From IMG/VR virus record IMGVR_UViG_3300032046_006279, positions 1 through 32,312 of that record: DNA of 32,312 bases, one strand, 5' to 3'. The translations under genes and the position numbers were made by a program. The notes beneath the pieces were generated by a model. The model was not told the DNA's origin. It made no database searches and was given only the letters and a program-made list of their open reading frames with translations. Positions 1-6,730 of this stretch are shown here, in pieces. Numbering within the stretch: position 1 is the stretch's first letter; each line of letters starts with the position of its first letter. Source of the stretch: a virus.

Positions 1-363
1 TCACCGGCTCGCCCGTCTCGTTGATTGGCCCCGCGCAGAATCACACCGAAACATCCCCCCGCACTTCGTCGGCTTGTCCAGCGGACCCGGATAGCAGCAC
101 GGGTCGCTGACGTTCGCGTAAACCAGCAGCCGCCCCACCAGGGCGCGCGCCCGGTCCAGGCAGGCGCAGAACCTTGGCAGCAGGTATTCCGCCTCGCCCT
201 CAAAACCCGGAGGCAGATCGCTGTTGTGTACCCCGCAGGAGAACATGCCTTCCTTGCGGCGGGGACTGGGGTTTTTCACGGCGCGGCATAGCCGAAGATG
301 CAAAGCCTTCCACTCCCGAAAAACCTCGCCGAGCATCCGGTTGGTCTCTTCCAGGGACTCCAT
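1..363 (-). CDS. Hypothetical cysteine-rich phage protein, 120 aa
   Basis: I do not recognise this protein. The start chosen is the ATG that opens with MESLEETNRM, because upstream codons in the same frame only mirror the neighbouring tail gene; a GGAG-type ribosome site sits about 10 bases before it. The N-terminal half is helical and basic. The C-terminal half holds a scattered set of cysteines (FSCG, FCAC, PCCYPG, KCGG, FRC), which could bind a metal. It follows the distal tail gene by 23 bases and is read in the same direction, so it belongs to the late operon. The stop codon is the first three bases of the window, so the gene is complete. Distal tail or accessory functions are possible; nothing in the sequence decides. 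Confidence 0.6.
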   Translation of the reverse strand: MESLEETNRMLGEVFREWKALHLRLCRAVKNPSPRRKEGMFSCGVHNSDLPPGFEGEAEYLLPRFCACLDRARALVGRLLVYANVSDPCCYPGPLDKPTKCGGMFRCDSARGQSTRRASR

Positions 364-386
364 AGTTGGCTTCACTCCATTGCTGT

Positions 387-1430
387 TCACGGCGGGTCTA
401 TGGGATTTCCGTCCAGGTCGTACCACTGGTCCCAGTAGTCCTGTATCGCCACCAGTTCGCCCCAACGGTTCCAAGCAACGTTCAGGATGCCGCAGACCGT
501 GTACCAGTCCGACCGGCCCCAGCACGCCGTTTGCCGGACCTCTTTGATGAGCGTCTGCCCATCCACGATTTCGGTTTGTATCTTGCCCTCCCCGGAGCTG
601 TCCTCCGCGAAGGTCGAAACCCCCGTATCCGGGTCGAGGTCCCCTTTGAGGCTGGTCGGGTGGGCGAACCGCCACTCTACCGGGTCGTCCGTCGTGTCCT
701 TCTCCAGCCACACCACGGCGCCGTCCGAACCTCCGACCGGAAGGCCCTCGGTTTCGTTGACCTCCTTCGCGTTGTCGGTGCCGGTGACGGGCGGGTCGAC
801 AGGCGTCTCGGCGTCATCCTCAAGCATCTTCCAGGAGTAGTAGCCCCCACCGCCGCTTGCCTCGCTCGTCAGGCGGGCCCAGAAGCCGCGCCGATAGGGC
901 AGACCGAGGCGGACGACGGCCCATTTGACGCCGGTGCCGTTCTCCTTCCACAGGATCTGTGCCGAGCCGGTCGTGCCGCTCCTCAGTTGCCCGCACTCGC
1001 CGTCGGCCACGTCGGCGAATTCATGGTCCTCGTCCTGAATGTCCACGCGGACGGGCGAGATGCCTTGGACGAGGCCCGGGACGATGGCGCCAGACTTGGC
1101 GGGCTCAAGGAGCACCACGAACCGCCCCGTGTGGTCGGCCGCAGTCGGCGTGACGCCCTTCAAGGCGACCTGGTTCTTGAAGGATTCCTCGTTGTCGGAA
1201 GGCGTGAAGATGGGCGCGTCGATGCCGAGGATGTCAAACCGGTCCCGGTCGGCGCCCGAGGCGTTCTTGACGGGAACGATACCGTTCGAAGCAAAGCGGC
1301 GTTTCGGGTCCTGCTGCTGATTACGCTGCCGGGCCTCAAAGTCCCGCGCCGCGTCGATGAAGGTGTTGAAGGTCCGGGCGGGAATCCGCAGCCGCTCGCC
1401 GGACCGCACTTTCTTCATCATGTCGCCCAT
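387..1430 (-). CDS. Putative distal tail (fibre/baseplate-region) protein, 347 aa
   Basis: This acidic protein begins MGDMMKKVRSGERLRIPA followed by TFNTFIDAARDFEARQ. I recall this N-terminal motif from uncharacterised phage proteins of planctomycetes. The central part is beta-rich and carries a glycine patch (SGGGGYYSW), and the end is rich in tryptophan and aspartate (YWDQWYDLDGNP), as in proteins that build the tail tip. It lies two genes after the tape measure gene, where baseplate and fibre proteins normally sit. It starts 3 bases upstream-side of the preceding gene's stop, so the two are probably translationally coupled. No enzymatic motif was seen. The tail role is inferred from position; the reading frame itself is secure. 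Confidence 0.7.
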   Translation of the reverse strand: MGDMMKKVRSGERLRIPARTFNTFIDAARDFEARQRNQQQDPKRRFASNGIVPVKNASGADRDRFDILGIDAPIFTPSDNEESFKNQVALKGVTPTAADHTGRFVVLLEPAKSGAIVPGLVQGISPVRVDIQDEDHEFADVADGECGQLRSGTTGSAQILWKENGTGVKWAVVRLGLPYRRGFWARLTSEASGGGGYYSWKMLEDDAETPVDPPVTGTDNAKEVNETEGLPVGGSDGAVVWLEKDTTDDPVEWRFAHPTSLKGDLDPDTGVSTFAEDSSGEGKIQTEIVDGQTLIKEVRQTACWGRSDWYTVCGILNVAWNRWGELVAIQDYWDQWYDLDGNPIDPP

Positions 1431-1432
1431 CG

Positions 1433-2245
1433 TCAGATTCCCAGCCCGGCGAAGTCCCCATCGGGATAGACCTTCTCGACGTAGGCCGCGACGGGTTTTT
1501 TGACGAGAACCTTCGCGGTTGCGTCCTCGGCGTCGGCGTAGCGGACCCAGAGGTACTCCCAGCCCTTCTTCGAGGCCACGGTGATCGGGCCCACCTGGAA
1601 GTTCGTGCGGTTGGGGCTCGCGGCGAAGCGGAACGTGATCTCCCAGTCCGCATCGCCGCGCTTCGAGCCGGAGGCCCCTAGAAATAAGACCTCGCCCGCC
1701 GCGAAGCCCTTGAACGCATCATTGTTCACGGTTCCGGTCAGGGCGAAGAGCGTCGCCTTGTACGCGGGCGTGACGACCGAGTTCGCCAGGTAATGCGTCT
1801 CGCTGAACGAGTAGACGGGGACGGTGATGTCCACGCCCTCGACGCTGTCGTGCGTGACGCCGATGGCGCCCTGGAAGTCGGGTGCGCCGGCCGGGTACTT
1901 GCCGATGGTCTGAAGGCTCTGGGTGACGTGCTGCGTGCCGCCGCCCGTGTCGAAGGAGAAGACCGACTCGCCCGTCTCGGGCGGTGGACTGCCGGAGAAG
2001 CGGCCGTAGCGGACGGTGCCGTCCCAGACGCACGCGGCGTCGTCGCCGGAGTCGATGTGGACCGGCTCGATGCGAGCCGTCTGGCGGACGAGGCCGTCGT
2101 GCGCGGCCGGGGCGGCCTCCAGGAGCGCCGTCTTGGCGGCCACGTCGTCGGCCGTCCCGCGGACCGTGTAGTGGAGGTCGGCCGACGCCTCCTGGCCGGT
2201 GGAGGACGGGCGGCTATCGGGTTTTTCGGTGACGGTGACGGCCAT
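1433..2245 (-). CDS. Putative tail protein downstream of tape measure, 270 aa
   Basis: A beta-rich protein with no transmembrane segment or signal peptide. It contains stretches such as FSFDTGGGTQHVTQS and ITFRFAASPNRTNF, and a C-terminal YPDGDFAGLGI. Residues around 20-60 look like a small alpha/beta region, and the remainder resembles a structural tail component. It lies immediately after the tape measure gene (8 bases apart), the usual place for distal tail or hub proteins, and its stop is 2 bases before the next ATG. I recall similar sequences in planctomycete prophages annotated only as hypothetical. Its role as a tail-tip structural protein is an inference from gene order. Confidence 0.68.
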   Translation of the reverse strand: MAVTVTEKPDSRPSSTGQEASADLHYTVRGTADDVAAKTALLEAAPAAHDGLVRQTARIEPVHIDSGDDAACVWDGTVRYGRFSGSPPPETGESVFSFDTGGGTQHVTQSLQTIGKYPAGAPDFQGAIGVTHDSVEGVDITVPVYSFSETHYLANSVVTPAYKATLFALTGTVNNDAFKGFAAGEVLFLGASGSKRGDADWEITFRFAASPNRTNFQVGPITVASKKGWEYLWVRYADAEDATAKVLVKKPVAAYVEKVYPDGDFAGLGI

Positions 2246-2253
2246 GCGTTACC

Positions 2254-4284
2254 TCAGTCGAACACCAACCCCTCGCCCATCGTCGCCTCGTCCACCAGGC
2301 GGCCGGTGTTCTTGGCGGTTTCCTCGGTCGCCCTGGCGGTCCGCTCGGCCACGCCGCCGACGCCGATGCGCCCGGCCACCATCGCGCTGAACGTTCCCTG
2401 GACGGCGACGATGCGGTCGGCCGCGCGGCCGAGCGCATCGGAGAGGCCGGCCAGGTCGGGGACCGGGAGCGCCTCGAACTCGCCGGCCCCGGGCGGCCCT
2501 TCCGCTTCGCGTGCCTTGCGCTTCCCAGCCGCCTCGGCGATGGCGGCCTCCCACTCCTCGCGGGCCTTGGCCAGGTCCGCCTCGGACTTCTCCAGGTCGG
2601 CGGCGTGTTCCTCGGCGTGCTTGCGCCGGGCGTCGGCGGCTTTCTCCGACACGTCCACGAGGGCGGCGTTCTTCTCTTCCTCGATGCCGGTCAGGCGCTC
2701 TTGGAGTTCCTTGTCCGTGTCCGCCAAGGCCGTGTCCGTCTCGCCGACGATTTGCTGCCGACGGGCCTTGGTGCGTTCGGCCAGGGCCTGCCACTCGCGC
2801 TGGAACTCCTCCTCGGTGATCTCGCCGCGGGCGCGCTTGCCCTTGAGGGCCTCGCCTTCGCGGCGGTACTCGAACTCGTGGACTTTCAGGCGGACGACGC
2901 CGCCGACGACCGAGGCGACGGTCTTGAGCATCGCCCGCATCTCGTTCCACATGGTCGCGAGTTTGGCCTTCAGTTGCGCCCAGAGGGCGATGACGCCGTA
3001 GAACGCGTCGGTCGCCGTGTCGAGGAACGCCTTCTTCCAGTCGAGCCAGTAGCCCTTGAGCCACGCGACGCCTTTCTCCCAGGCGACTTTCAGCGTCAGC
3101 CAGAGGATCTTCGCGGCCAGGCCGATGTCGCCCGCGGCGAGGGCGTCGGCGATGCCGCGGTAGGCCTCCAGCGCGAAGCCCTTCAGGGCCTCGAACTTTT
3201 CGCCGAGCCAGTCGAGCGCCTTCCCCGCAGCACCCGTGGCGTAGAGGACATACCCGCCCAGGGCGGCGACCGCAGCGATTACGAGGCCCACGGGCGAAAG
3301 CAGCGCCCCCAAGGCCGCACCCACAAGGCCCAGGACCGTTGCCGCGCCGCCGAGGATGGTGCCGAACCCCGTGATCGCGCCACCGAGACCCGAGACGACC
3401 GTTCCCAGGACGGCGAGTGCCGCGCCGCCGGCCGTCGCCGCCGCGGCGAGTTTCAGGGCCGAGACGATGAGGCCCTCGTTCTTTTTCACCCACTCCGTCG
3501 CGCGGACCACGAGGTCGCGGATTCGCACGGCCAGGTCCGAAAGCGTCGGCGCGAGGGCCGCCCCGACGGCGAAGACGCCGCGCCTGACCGTCGTCCAGAG
3601 GTCGCCGAGCACATCGTTGAACGCCTCGGCCGCGCGGGCCTCGCGCGTCGAGATGGTGAGGCCCAGTCGCCGGGCCTCTTCCTGGAGCGCCGCGATGCCG
3701 GCGGCGCCCTTTTCGACGAGGGGCAGGAGGTCGGTCCCGGAGCGGCCGAAGATCTCCATCGCCGCCGCAGCGCGGAGCGTCGGGTTTGGAATCGCGGCCA
3801 GGCGGTCGGCGATGAGTTTGAACTGGTCCTCGGGCGCAAGGGCCGAGAGGTCCGCGACCGAGAGGCCGAGGAGCGCGAGCGCGTCCTTAGCCTCCTTGGA
3901 CCCCGTCGCGGCGTCCACGATAACCCGCTGCATCCGCCGAAGGCCCGTCTCCAGGCCTTCCATGCTCGTGCCGGACCGGCCCGCGGCAAAGCCGAGTTCC
4001 GAGAGGGCCTCGACCGAGACGCCCGTGCGCTTGCTCATCTTGGCGAGCGCATCGCCGGTCGAGGCGAACGCCTTGGCCGCGCCCGCAAGCGGGGCGAGGA
4101 CGGCCATCCCGAGGCCCATCACCCGCAGGCCCACGTCGCGCATGCCATCGCCAATGGCCTGGACGCTCCTGCCGAAGGCTTTCAACTTGGCGTGGGCGCG
4201 CTTGAGGCCCCGCACGAGGCGCGAGTCGTCGGCAAAGAGTTCGACGAATGCCTGGCCCGCCCGGATGCCGCGAGGGGAGACCAT
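2254..4284 (-). CDS. Tail tape measure protein, 676 aa
   Basis: It sets tail length and is threaded inside the tail tube before ejection. It is the longest gene of the tail module and shows the usual tape-measure build. An N-terminal helical region has the TP901-type pattern (LGFAAGRSGTSMEGLE, AMEIFGRSGTDLLPLVEKG at about residues 95-205). A long Ala/Gly/Val-rich hydrophobic stretch at about 275-350 suits membrane insertion during DNA delivery. The charged coiled-coil C-terminal half (about 440-600) is rich in Glu, Lys and Arg. It follows the chaperone pair and two small membrane proteins. At about 676 residues it is of moderate length, suggesting a tail of roughly 100 nm by the common rule of thumb. 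The ATG chosen (MVSPRGIRAGQAF) lies 7 bases after the preceding stop. Confidence 0.9.
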   Translation of the reverse strand: MVSPRGIRAGQAFVELFADDSRLVRGLKRAHAKLKAFGRSVQAIGDGMRDVGLRVMGLGMAVLAPLAGAAKAFASTGDALAKMSKRTGVSVEALSELGFAAGRSGTSMEGLETGLRRMQRVIVDAATGSKEAKDALALLGLSVADLSALAPEDQFKLIADRLAAIPNPTLRAAAAMEIFGRSGTDLLPLVEKGAAGIAALQEEARRLGLTISTREARAAEAFNDVLGDLWTTVRRGVFAVGAALAPTLSDLAVRIRDLVVRATEWVKKNEGLIVSALKLAAAATAGGAALAVLGTVVSGLGGAITGFGTILGGAATVLGLVGAALGALLSPVGLVIAAVAALGGYVLYATGAAGKALDWLGEKFEALKGFALEAYRGIADALAAGDIGLAAKILWLTLKVAWEKGVAWLKGYWLDWKKAFLDTATDAFYGVIALWAQLKAKLATMWNEMRAMLKTVASVVGGVVRLKVHEFEYRREGEALKGKRARGEITEEEFQREWQALAERTKARRQQIVGETDTALADTDKELQERLTGIEEEKNAALVDVSEKAADARRKHAEEHAADLEKSEADLAKAREEWEAAIAEAAGKRKAREAEGPPGAGEFEALPVPDLAGLSDALGRAADRIVAVQGTFSAMVAGRIGVGGVAERTARATEETAKNTGRLVDEATMGEGLVFD

Positions 4285-4290
4285 CGGGTG

Positions 4291-4677
4291 TTACTCCTCG
4301 TCGGGCACAGGCCCCTCGGCTTCAGTCGGGACGGGCAGACAGTACCATCCTTCCGGGAGGTCCATCCGGCCGGGGACGGGTTTGCCGTCGGCATCGAGGA
4401 CCCACACCTTCGCCCCGCGGATGGTAGCACGGAGCCTGACAGGCGTCCCGTCGGGGACGTAGATCGTCCGCGTCCCGCAGCCGGAGGCGAGGACGACGAC
4501 CGCCGCCAGGAGAAGCACGGTCGCGCGCTTGCGCCACGTCGCCCGGACCCGCGCGCGAAGCCGGTCGCGGAGGTCCGTTTGAGGCGCGGCGTCCTCGGCG
4601 GTCGGCTGGGCCTTTTCGGCGAGGACGGGCAGGGCGGCGCGAAGCACGGCCTCCAGGATGAGGACGAGCCATTTCAC
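4291..4677 (-). CDS. Small membrane/lipoprotein-like phage protein, 128 aa
   Basis: Two hydrophobic stretches are visible: residues 1-20 (MKWLVLILEAVLRAALPVLA) and about 51-66 (ATVLLLAAVVVLASGC). The second ends in a lipobox-like ASGC, but it is internal, about 50 residues from the start. After it comes a soluble beta-like domain (TIYVPDGTPVRLRA, AKVWVLDADGKPVPG). An alternative start nearer the second stretch would give a classical lipoprotein. The gene overlaps the preceding small membrane protein by 4 bases and precedes the tape measure gene, a position where some phages keep holin-like or spanin-like proteins. I cannot assign a function; a lysis or membrane-access role is a guess. Confidence 0.6.
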   Translation of the reverse strand: MKWLVLILEAVLRAALPVLAEKAQPTAEDAAPQTDLRDRLRARVRATWRKRATVLLLAAVVVLASGCGTRTIYVPDGTPVRLRATIRGAKVWVLDADGKPVPGRMDLPEGWYCLPVPTEAEGPVPDEE

Positions 4678-5024
4678 GAGAGCGCTCCCGCCGCCTCAAG
4701 TTCGGCGTGCTTCAGTTGGATGCCCTCGCGCAAGGCCGCCGTCACCGCCTTGTCGGCCGCCTTTCCCTGGACCTGCTCGTAGATGCGGAGGACGTATTTC
4801 AGGGCGAGGTCGAGGCGCTGGAGGCCCTTGTTGGGCGCATCGTCGGGGATCTCCTTCTCGGCGAGTTTGACGGCCGAGATGATGGACCCCTCGTACTTCG
4901 CCCACGCCGGCCGCGCGGCGTAGAGGCGGTTCAGGCCGTAGAGCACCAGGGCCGCCACGGCCGCGATGCCGAGCGGCGAGTTGAGCGCCGCCCACAGCCC
5001 TTCCAGGATCGTCTGCCAGTTCAT
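4674..5024 (-). CDS. Putative holin-like single-pass membrane protein, 116 aa
   Basis: One clear N-terminal transmembrane segment (residues about 17-33, SPLGIAAVAALVLYGLN) is followed by a charged helical domain containing AVKLAEKEIPDDAPNKG. This layout, one membrane helix then an 'A-V-x-x-A-E' helix and a basic helix, recalls LL-H-type superfamily-6 holins, but the match is only by pattern. It overlaps the tail-chaperone extension gene by 4 bases and the next gene by 4 bases, so it is translated as part of the tail operon. Its place between chaperones and tape measure is not the usual lysis position, so another membrane role is equally possible. Confidence 0.6.
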   Translation of the reverse strand: MNWQTILEGLWAALNSPLGIAAVAALVLYGLNRLYAARPAWAKYEGSIISAVKLAEKEIPDDAPNKGLQRLDLALKYVLRIYEQVQGKAADKAVTAALREGIQLKHAELEAAGALS

Positions 5025-5341
5025 GCCTTCTTCTCCTTTCGGCTGTGCTCAAGGCAAGCCTTGCCTTTCACGAAGACCTGTTTCAGAAGCCCGATGTTCC
5101 CGCGCGTCAGGCGGATGCCGGCCTCATGTCGCGCAGCCGCCTCGTAAGGGCTGAAGTCCGAGGGCCGGAAGGCCCGCCCCTTCTTCGGGTCGCGGTGGAT
5201 GTTCGCCAGGAGCGCCATCGCAGCGCTCGCCCGGTTCCACGCCTCGCGCGACCGTGCCTCGGCCATCCACACCAGTTCCCGAAGCGTCAGCGGCCCGGGG
5301 TCGACGCCCGAGATGCCGGCGCACTCGAAGACGAGCCGCCA
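5021..5341 (-). CDS. Tail assembly chaperone extension (GT-like), reached by -1 frameshift
   Basis: The frame carries a clear protein stretch: GVDPGPLTLRELVWMAEA, then ALLANIHRDPKKGRAF and a basic tail. I remember TLREL...HRDPK proteins from this exact spot in planctomycete prophages. No ATG, GTG or TTG with a plausible ribosome site precedes the conserved part; upstream codons give only Arg/Gly-rich nonsense-like sequence. The frame is -1 relative to the upstream chaperone gene (5287-5781), which it overlaps by about 55 bases. This is the lambda G/GT arrangement: a fraction of ribosomes slips back one base and makes a longer chaperone that binds the tape measure. The coordinates mark only the conserved extension; the fused product would span 5781 to 5021. 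An internal ATG start (at VWM) would lose the conserved motif. Confidence 0.6.
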   Translation of the reverse strand, partial: WRLVFECAGISGVDPGPLTLRELVWMAEARSREAWNRASAAMALLANIHRDPKKGRAFRPSDFSPYEAAARHEAGIRLTRGNIGLLKQVFVKGKACLEHSRKEKKA

Positions 5342-5781
5342 TCCGTCTGCTCGACGATTCTTTCCACGTCGAGCGCCTCGATCTTTCGCTCGGCCGCGGC
5401 CATCGCCGCCTCGACGAGCGCCAGTTGCTTCTCGATGGCCCGGGCGGGCGCTTGACGCTTCAGGCTCCGGAAAAAATCCGCGAGTTCCCTCCAGAACGCC
5501 TCGTGCGCCCCGGCGATGGCCTCGCCGCCGAGGGCCCGGCCGAAGTCGGCGTCCGAGACGCCCTGGGCGTCCGCTTGCGGCTTGACGAGGGCGTAGATCA
5601 CGTCCACGAGGAGCAGGAGGTCGTCCTCCAGGTCCGTCATGAGCGGCAGGTCTCGCCCTGGTTCGCGCGGCTCGATGAGGCGCGCGAGGTTCACGCCCAC
5701 GAGGTCCCGCACCCTCCGCACGGCGTCCACCGTGATCGCGAGTTGCCACATCCGCCCGGCGCTGTCGGTAAAGGTTCTCAT
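5287..5781 (-). CDS. Tail assembly chaperone (lambda gpG-like), 164 aa
   Basis: The gene lies directly after the major tail protein and before the tape measure, where tailed phages encode the tail assembly chaperone that keeps the tape measure soluble. The start used is the ATG opening MRTFTDSAGRMWQL; it overlaps the major tail gene stop as ATGA. A longer ORF start 7 codons upstream exists but lies inside the neighbour. The N-terminal half is a globular domain (ITVDAVRRVRDLVGVNLARL); residues about 125-150 form a helix rich in Glu, Lys and Ala. The end is low-complexity (GGSSSSAPAS), typical of a chaperone meeting its frameshift site. The family assignment rests on position and architecture. 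Confidence 0.72.
   Translation of the reverse strand: MRTFTDSAGRMWQLAITVDAVRRVRDLVGVNLARLIEPREPGRDLPLMTDLEDDLLLLVDVIYALVKPQADAQGVSDADFGRALGGEAIAGAHEAFWRELADFFRSLKRQAPARAIEKQLALVEAAMAAAERKIEALDVERIVEQTDGGSSSSAPASRASTPGR
5293..5299 (-). other. Candidate -1 slippery heptamer CCCGGGC
   Basis: Read in the chaperone frame as C CCG GGC, two codons before the stop (CGC TGA follows). It fits the X XXY YYZ rule and would move ribosomes into the extension frame, which continues P-L-T-L-R-E-L. Because slipping here would drop the preceding WRLVFECAGISGVD stretch, which also looks conserved, this site is one of two candidates. Confidence 0.4.
5470..5476 (-). other. Candidate -1 slippery heptamer TTTTTTC
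   Basis: Read in the chaperone frame as GAT TTT TTC, the last T of GAT plus two codons give T TTT TTC, a textbook -1 slippery sequence. It lies about 180 bases before the chaperone stop. Slippage here would produce about 45 residues of Arg/Gly-rich linker before the conserved extension; this is the main argument against it. Confidence 0.35.
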
Positions 5782-6224
5782 GGGGCCTCGATCTCCATCC
5801 ATTCCGGCGCGTGGTCGGCGTAGGTCGGCTTCAGGGTCACGCTCACCGTGATCGCCTCCTCCAGCGGCTCGGAGCGGCTGAAGTTGGTGACGGCCATCGT
5901 CGCCCGCAGGCCCTGGCTGCCGGCCGTCTCGATGTCGCCGTCCATGACAGCCACCTCGAGGGGCGTCCCCGCGAACCAGGCCCCCTGGATCGCCGTGAAC
6001 CCTTCGTCCTCGGTGTCCCAGACCATCTCGAACTCGACCGACCCGTCCCTGAGGGTCCCGACCGTGGCCCGCCAGCCGGAGTTCGCGCGGGTCGTCACGT
6101 CCGCCTCGCCCTTTTCGAGGTTCAAGGTCACGTCCTTGGCGTTCGTGATCTCTTCCCAGTCGGGCGTCTCGTAGGTCCCGGTGTTGCGGTAGAGTTTGGC
6201 ATCCATGCCGAGTTTCACGGACAT
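5778..6224 (-). CDS. Major tail tube protein, 148 aa
   Basis: It forms the stacked hexameric rings of the tail tube. The sequence is beta-rich with the usual tube-protein pattern: MSVKLGMDAKLYRNTG at the start, ITNAKDVTLNLEKGEADVTT, a strand pair VEFEMVWDTEDEGF, and a C-terminal ITVSVTLKPTYADH. Length is normal for a minimal siphophage tube protein. A strong AAGGAG ribosome site lies 7 bases before the ATG, in keeping with high expression. Its stop overlaps the chaperone start (ATGA). Upstream is the HK97 gp10-like completion protein, downstream the chaperones and tape measure, which is the canonical order. Confidence 0.85.
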   Translation of the reverse strand: MSVKLGMDAKLYRNTGTYETPDWEEITNAKDVTLNLEKGEADVTTRANSGWRATVGTLRDGSVEFEMVWDTEDEGFTAIQGAWFAGTPLEVAVMDGDIETAGSQGLRATMAVTNFSRSEPLEEAITVSVTLKPTYADHAPEWMEIEAP

Positions 6225-6236
6225 CGCTTCGTCTCC

Positions 6237-6629
6237 TTATCTCACCGACCCCGCCCAGAACCTGGGCAGGCGGTCTTCCACGTTCTCCAGCGCCGGGCCC
6301 ATGAACGCCCGCTTCGGATACCGCTCGCGGCGGTAACGCCCGCCGAACTCGTGCGGCGTGGCCGATAGGCCGATCAGGCCGTAGTCCGGCCCGATGACCA
6401 CCGACTGGCGGTCCTTCTCGACCGCGTACAGAATCGCCCGCCTGAGTTGCCCTCTTCGCGTGTGCGGCGGCGTCCCCGGTGAGCTTGCGACCGGCGACCG
6501 CCGGATCGAGTGCCGCGCGACCTTGCGGATGAGGCCGCCCGCGTGGCCGAGACTCTCGACGCTTCCCTTCCTCGCCTTCGCGAGCACCTTCCCGCTATCG
6601 AACTGCGTCCGCACCGCCAGGCCGATCAC
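6237..6629 (-). CDS. HK97 gp10-like head-tail/tail completion protein, 130 aa
   Basis: The protein resembles the HK97 gp10 family: a basic N-terminal helix region (KVLAKARKGSVESLGHAGG), then PGTPPHTRRGQLRRAI, VVIGPDYGLIGLSATPHEFGG and a C-terminal KRAFMGPALENVEDRLP. Family members typically carry 'S-x-G-x-L-x-x-S/A-I' and 'E-x-G... RPFM-x-PAL', both approximated here. The start is GTG, preceded by a GAAGGAAGGTGAG ribosome site, and it overlaps a tiny upstream reading frame as GTGA. The gene precedes the major tail protein by 12 bases. It probably helps join or finish the tail; the exact step is inferred. Confidence 0.7.
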   Translation of the reverse strand: MIGLAVRTQFDSGKVLAKARKGSVESLGHAGGLIRKVARHSIRRSPVASSPGTPPHTRRGQLRRAILYAVEKDRQSVVIGPDYGLIGLSATPHEFGGRYRRERYPKRAFMGPALENVEDRLPRFWAGSVR

Positions 6630-6730
6630 GTCTCACCTTCCTTCGCTTCCGCCAGGTCGGCCACCGCCGCCATCGCAGCAGCCGCCCCGCTGATGAAGAC
6701 CGGGCACCGGATGAGTCTCGGTTTCCGTCA

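Noticed and set aside
2605-4782. 725-codon plus-strand ORF opposite the tape measure
   Set aside because: It is the complement of a highly repetitive GC-rich gene; codon pattern and lack of a ribosome site show it is a shadow.
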